64,000 nucleotides of DNA from Malachius bipustulatus (taxonomy: Eukaryota > Arthropoda > Insecta > Coleoptera > Melyridae): positions 38,246,723 through 38,310,722 of the forward strand of contig OU342634.1 of the NCBI GenBank assembly GCA_910589415.1, written 5' to 3'. Numbering within the stretch: position 1 is the first letter of the stretch; every line of letters starts with the position of its first letter. The notes beneath the pieces were generated by a model. The model did no database searches and was not told the origin of the DNA. It saw only the letters and a list, made by a program, of their open reading frames with translations. Positions 58,062 to 64,000 of the stretch are shown piece after piece. The position numbers were made by a program, and so were the translations under genes.

Positions 58062-60639
58062 TCAGCTTTTGCACAGATCATTGATACTAGCTTTTTTCTT
58101 TAATGCCAACTATTTTTTTTTCATATACCAGTGGTGGAGATTTTAGGGTTTCGTGTTTTTTGCCATTATCTTTAAAAAATTAAAACAATAATTTTTTTTC
58201 GCACCCTAACCTTGTCTTAAAAACGGTGCCTTTGCAGACACACGTTATTACTGGGAATTTTTCGTTTATCTTTGACCAAAGAATCAAAACCAAAGAATTC
58301 TATTAAATTTTTTCGCAATATTAAAGATACACCGTGCATGAAAGTATATCTGGTTTAAAAGAAACAAAACTATAGTTTAATTTGTTAGAGTTTTAGTAAA
58401 TTTAACTCCAAATTGTTTAAATTGCTCTATAAAACTCTAAAATTGCTAACTCCAAATTGCAAGTTCTATAGAAAGGGAGATAATTTCTTTGGAATCCTTG
58501 AGTATTTTACAGATAAATGTTGTTACAATACTCTTTGCTAAACCTTTCCTTCTGAGCTGTTATCGCTTCCTAAAAAAACTTAGCGCCCTTGGTGTTAGGT
58601 ATATTTAGATGAGTGATAAAAAATGAAGACCGGGAACAATTATAAAAGACAAGCAATAACGGATATAGAAAATTCTTAATATAAGAATTTCTATTTATAG
58701 GTATATTATTACTTTATTTAAATAAATATAAATTATTACTATCAGAATCAGGCCATTGCTCTAGTGGATTTTGTAATCTAAATATTTTCGTGAATCGAAT
58801 CGAATAAGTAGAAAAACAAGACGACCTTTACCTAGTTATTATTTTCACATATTTCTAGTAAAGAAAACTATAACTACTACAACCAAAAATGCTCTTATAG
58901 CCTACTTTTAACTCCTACCTATATGAAGAATAAATGAGAACGGAGGTGTAAACTGCATGTTTCAAGCTTCATAAGCAACGCTACGCTACTAGGTACCTAT
59001 ACTGTTTGACAAGTATAGTGCTTTTGAAACAATTTAATAAATTTAATAGCAGCGTCCGTCTATGGTTCGATCTACACTAACTTCATTATACTAAATCATG
59101 AACACCTGTTAGTTGTTCATTGCTAGAGAATAAAGTATGACTCCCCACCAAAACTACTTACTTCTTCGATCATGTCTTCCTACCTTCGACGAAAACTCGG
59201 TCGCGAACCTCGGTTTTTCAGAAGTTGAATGGCAATAGAGCATCATCGTTTCTTCTCAAGCCGCAGTCGAAGCAAAATTTACATTTACAGAGTAATTGTT
59301 GTGAAGTTATAATTGTTATAGTGTTGTGATGGTCACTTAAGATACCTACGTCCAATAGACTTCTAGCCTGCTGCAAGAATAGCATTGAGACTTTCTGGAT
59401 TTTTTGAGAAACTGAGCCTTCCACCGAAATATCTGCTTTTGAGTTCAACAATACAAAATACAAGAACTCCTCCAGGAATCCCGAGGACAAAACTAAAAAA
59501 TTAGAAAGAAACAGGTATCGATTGGCTATTACCGGATCCACGGAATTGGAATAGCGGAAGCCTAAATGGAATTAATCAGGTGACCTTCATAAGGCAAGAT
59601 GCAACAGTGAAACTGGTTACGATGGTATTGGTCATTCTCGAAACGGAGATGTCTATGTCTGCAAAGCGAGCTTGTGCTTTTACAGGCCAGCATCAGATGA
59701 TGTGAGTTGTTTATGAGTAATTATTAATGATTATTAAATATGGAATATTTATCAGGCCCCAGTTAAGTTAATAATATTTAATTAATTGTTGGTGTTGGTG
59801 CTAGTGTCACCTAAATATTATTCCTTGAGCACCAGCACCAGCACCAGCACCACAGGCAGTCATGGTTTGTAGTTGTACATTTGAATCGTTTGATGCTTGA
59901 TGCACGTGCCTTTGTTGGGTGACATGTCACGCTATCGGCTGATTGTATTAGTGTCTTAGTGTGACACGGTTTGACGCTTTGAGTAGAGCAAAGAACCCGC
60001 CATTAAATCTGTGTAACGTGTGATTATTTCACGCTTTGTCAAATTAAATTATCGCTTACAGAAATAGTTCGGTAGGTATTCGGTAGTCCAAGCGAAACCT
60101 TGCTTATTCTTCGAAACGGATACTGGTGAAAATTTACTCTTACTTCTAAGGTCTCGCTTCCTAATGCGGGAACATTAACCATTTCATCAACAAATTTTCT
60201 TTTTTTGTGTCAATCTATTTCGCCCACTACTAAAATCTAAACCCGAAAATAGGGTAGGTACCTTAGCGGTGATGTGAAGCCTTAATATCACCAGTATCCA
60301 GGAGGATGAGACCTCCTTTACTCGAGTGACGCTAGCGCTAGCTCTGGACTATCATAATTGCGACAGAAAATCTGCCGTTGACTACTAAATGGAATTTGAA
60401 TAGAACTAGGAATTTCAAACTAAAGGTTTTGGGTGACACTGTTGTCTTTATAACGACACCAAGTATTGGGTACCTAACTTACTTTTACTAGGTCATCAGC
60501 TTCTAATAAGATTTTTTCGAGTTACAAGCAATATTAATCTCAAGGCTCCATTTCGAGTACCTATTTGAAGATAGAGTTGCTAGAGATTTTGTCTATAATA
60601 AGAGGTACCTATAAAAGATTTGCAGAAAACTTATAGGTG
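58062..60639. other. Intergenic, no clear gene
   Basis: The first 180 bp is the rest of the repeat split by the LINE (ACGGTGCCTTTGCAG near 58224 mirrors CAAAAGCACCGTTTT near 56634). Further on it is AT-rich. A 107-codon frame on the - strand (59541-59218) has no recognised motif. A CAGCACCAGCACCAGCAC microsatellite lies at about 59829-59852. Confidence 0.45.
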
Positions 60640-60641
60640 TA

Positions 60642-61974
60642 CAGGGGTGTTTGGTAATTGCTGGACAGCCAAAATGAAACGTCATGAATCGTATTTTAAG
60701 CATAAAGGAGAGAATAACTCTTTTCAAAATGAGGCCTCGTTTAGGAAATATTTCCAAAAATGTATTGCTGTATTGCTGTATTGGTTTTGCTGCATTAAAT
60801 CATGTGGGTATGCAGTTCCAAAAGTTTCAGGAATATTTAGGAGGAGGTCACTAGCACAATTCCTAATAAAATCCCATGGATATCAGAAATCTTGGGGAAC
60901 CATAACGACTCTTATAAAGTCCCATGGATATCAGAGGTCGCGGGGGATGATTATAAAGGGTGTTTGGTAACTGGACAGTAAAAATCGACCGTCATGTATA
61001 AAATCGTATTTTAATTATAAAAGATAGTAACTTTTTTAGTTTAGAAAATATTTCCAAAAATGTAAAAAAGGCTGCTGTGAAAAATATATTTTTTGACAAC
61101 TGGACAGTGAAAATCGAACGCCATATAAAATCGCATTTGAAGCATAAAAGACGGAATAATTTTTTCCACGATTAGGCCTCTTTAGGAAATATCGCCAAAA
61201 ATGTCAAACTAAGGTCGCAATAAAAATATGTTTTAATTCAGTAACTGAAAAACATTTTTGAAAATGTATCCTAGACACGGCTTGATTTCGGAAAAAGTTA
61301 TTCCGTCTTTTATGCTTAAAAGACGATTTTATCCATGACACTTGATTTTGGATGTCCATCAGTTACTAAAATATATCTTTTTCACGGCAGCCATAGTTTT
61401 ACATTTTTGGAAATATTTCCTAAACGAGGGCTTATCTTGAAAAGAGTTATTCTTTCTTCTATGCTTAAAATATGATTTTATACATAGCGTCCGATTTTAA
61501 CTGCCCAGGTACTAAAAAAGCATATATTTTCTAGCAGCCTTAGTTTCACATTTTTCGAAATATTTCCTAAACGGGACCTGATTTTGAAAAAAGTGACTCT
61601 TTCTTTTATGTTTGAAATACGATTTTATACATGAATTTCGATTTTCACTGCCGAGTTACTAAAAAACTACATTTTTAAGCAGCCTTAGTTTTACATTTTT
61701 GGAAATATTTCCTAAACGAGGCTTCATATTGAAAAACGGTATTCTCTCTTTTATGCTTAAAATACGATTTTTTACATGATTCAATTTTTGAACGCCAGTT
61801 ATTAAAAAATATAGGTATATTTTATAGCAGTCTTAGTTTTACATTTTTGAGAGTATTTCCTAAACGAGATCTGATTGAAATACGAGATTGAAAAAAGCTA
61901 TTCTCTCTTTTAAGCTTAAAATAGAATTTTATATACGACGTTTGATTTTGGCTGTCCAGTTACCAAACACCCTG
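60642..61974. mobile_element. Satellite-armed foldback element R, with a disrupted left end
   Basis: It begins CAGGGGTGTTTGGTAATTGC (after TA at 60640-60641) and ends GTTACCAAACACCCTG at 61974. A second left-type start, AGGGTGTTTGGTAACTGGACAG, lies near 60957, so the first start plus one monomer (60642-60770) and about 185 bp of foreign sequence precede the main element. The right arm holds about five inverted monomers of ~145 bp, against about three in the left, so the arms are unequal. Same family as elements P and Q. Confidence 0.8.
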
Positions 61975-61975
61975 C

Positions 61976-64000
61976 CTGTATGTAGATAAAAATGAATAAA
62001 AAACTACCAGACTAAAACAAAAAGTTTTAGGAGACTCGTTATCTGAATGACAAATGTGAAAAAGTTATGTAACTTTGACACCTCCCTACTTAATCTCAAA
62101 AACATTAATTTGTATGATATTTTGTTTATAAAACAGTATAATTTTGAGATATTTTTTCATATTATCAGGCATTATCATTTATGTAAAAGATACACGTATG
62201 TAAATTTGAAGATGCATAAGAAAAATTACATATTATACTAATGCGTAACTTAATGCATTTTTAATATTTCATAAGAGTTTTTTTTTTACATAAACGATAC
62301 ATCATAGCCCCGATTATGTGTTTATATGAAAGTTTACCATTTATAACAAACGCCGATTATAATGATGGTGTATTTAGTCAAATAAATTAAAAATTTGTTA
62401 ACCTAGAATATGGAATAATGGTTGCCTTTCTCTTATCTCTAAAGCAATTAGATTGATCTAGAAGTCTTTAAAGATCTTTCTAGACAAATGCTGCAAAGCT
62501 GTAATAAAACTTATTAAACGCTTTAATGTTTGAACATTTCACTAATTTAAAGATAGTCTGAGCATATTGAATTGAATTGAATTAGAAAGTTCTCTAGAAA
62601 ATATATACCTAATTCATAAACGCTTTATAAGAAGTAACAGTACCTAATGCATCATAAACGAACATAATTGCTGTTTATTTATTTATTTATTTAATTATTA
62701 GGTTTGTGTTATCTATTATTGACAAACAATAAACAATAGTAGTCTCAGTGTCTTCATTACATCTTAAGATGGATTTAATTGACTCATGTAACATTTTGAT
62801 TCATGTACCTATACCTAACATTTCTAAAACCGACTTGGAAAATCATATAGTGTGAGTGTGTGTCACTCGACCCGAAACGTTTTCAACTTGTAATCTTTGT
62901 CACAGATCTGCTTTAATTAAATGTAACCCTATTCTGTGTACGAGCATATGCAATGTGAAAATAATAACAACAATAAAACGTGAAAAGACTATTGAAATAA
63001 TTGAAGTGTAACATCGTGAAAAGTGGAGACTTGAACCGGTTGATGTGATAAAACAAGAGAAATTTTCTTCGACATGTTGTCTTCTGCTTATCAGAATTTT
63101 TTCAATTAAGTATTCAGTGATCTTTAATTATTATGTGATAGCTTTCAATTATTGTGAAATAATGATACCTAACTTATGTTAACCCCTTATCAGTAAGTGG
63201 GGAGCGCCCATAGTAGCGCTGCCAAAGACGCCATCAGTTTTGTCAGATCAAAATTTTGTGGCCTCGCAGGATCATCCCATGCGAATTTTCCAGGATGTGA
63301 CATTGTGATGCTTCCTCTTTTTTTTTTAAGTTGAATTTTCTCCCTTTATCCACTTTAAAACTTCCGCTAAACTGAGAGCTCCGAACTCAAAACCTAATGG
63401 CGTCATTTTTTCACCATGAATTCACCCCTCCCCCACTCCCTTCCAATTCGGGTCACCCCCAACAACAACAACAAAATAAACCTTTTTACATAGGAATGTA
63501 TACAGGTTTTCCGTTATTAAGGGTTCGGAGCGGTCATATCTTGGGAACTATATTATTGGTCCTATAGCCTCAAAATAATTTTCTTACAAGCGTCCATATC
63601 TCGCGTTTCTAATAATCCCACAGTAATCGCTCTGAGGTCGTAGGATTTGTTAGGATTTACTTTTCAAATATTGAGTTTATATAAAAAAAAACTCCCCAAT
63701 ATACCGGTAAAAAGTTATTAGCATCCAAATTTAACAGTTTTTTGACAAAAGTTCTTGCGTCTTGTTTTTCTGCACGTAGCTCTTTTCCAGTAAATCTAAG
63801 ACCCTCATCGACAGGTTACTATTTAGACTAGACTCAATTTCCAGTTTTTCGAGAAAAAATATCCCTATTGATTGATTCTTTGATTGACCCCCGCCAATCC
63901 ACGCTTTCTCGCTTTTGTAACCAAAATAACGCAAAATTAATTAACATCAACGACATATTCGTTAAATCTATGCTAAGAACGCGCATATGAACGAATCTCC
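61976..64000. other. Intergenic, no gene seen
   Basis: AT-rich, with a TTTA microsatellite at about 62675-62695. The part from about 63480 (GGTCATATCTTGGGAACTATA, CCATATCTCGCG) resembles foldback-element arm sequence, but no mirror lies within the window. A 67-codon frame at 63731-63934 (-) is unrecognised. Confidence 0.45.

Overview
The window is a piece of an animal nuclear genome, almost certainly an insect. It is AT-rich, contains spliced genes with canonical GT-AG introns, and carries transposon types common in insects (BEL/Pao, mariner, an RNase H LINE, DUF4817-type DDE elements). The order cannot be fixed from the sequence; Hemiptera is a weak guess from the abundance of DUF4817-type foldback elements.

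Three spliced protein-coding genes can be assembled with matching intron phases. (1) A + strand gene (30526-40294, two coding exons) encodes a 393-residue AT-hook protein that I do not recognise. (2) A - strand gene (45781-42778, three coding exons) encodes a complete 302-residue DHHC palmitoyltransferase of the ZDHHC2/15/20 type. It converges on gene 1. (3) A + strand gene (48130-53265, two coding exons) encodes a 345-residue moody/Tre1-like orphan GPCR. It diverges from gene 2. A short basic exon on the - strand (3138-3084) may start another gene that leaves the window. I see no functional link between the three genes.

Most of the rest is transposon-derived. Inside the 8.6-kb intron of gene 1 lies an apparently intact antisense BEL/Pao retrotransposon (6799 bp, LTRs identical by eye, target duplication ATTAC, one 1752-codon ORF). 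At 55.1-58.2 kb there is a decayed mariner transposase and a 5'-truncated LINE with a 12-bp target duplication. The intervals 0.4-2.7, 3.9-7.8, 8.4-9.1, 10.9-12.4, 14.7-16.3, 19.6-22.2, 31.5-32.2, 43.4-44.1, 49.8-50.8 and 60.6-62.0 kb hold long inverted-repeat (foldback) elements. Most are flanked by TA and end in CAGGGTG...CACCCTG. Several are nested inside each other, some have arms made of ~145-bp satellite monomers, and one has a 24-27-bp minisatellite core.

The most interesting result is that two of these foldbacks keep opposite ends of what looks like the same transposase type. The element at 5301-6845 keeps an N-terminal DUF4817-like helix-turn-helix. The element at 20273-21473 keeps the C-terminal ...GAHIEHLL-stop. 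This points to a DUF4817/DDE (IS630-Tc1-mariner-related) transposase as the likely source of the CAGGGTG family. The rest of the window is AT-rich intergenic or intronic DNA without recognisable genes. I found no tRNA, rRNA or CRISPR.
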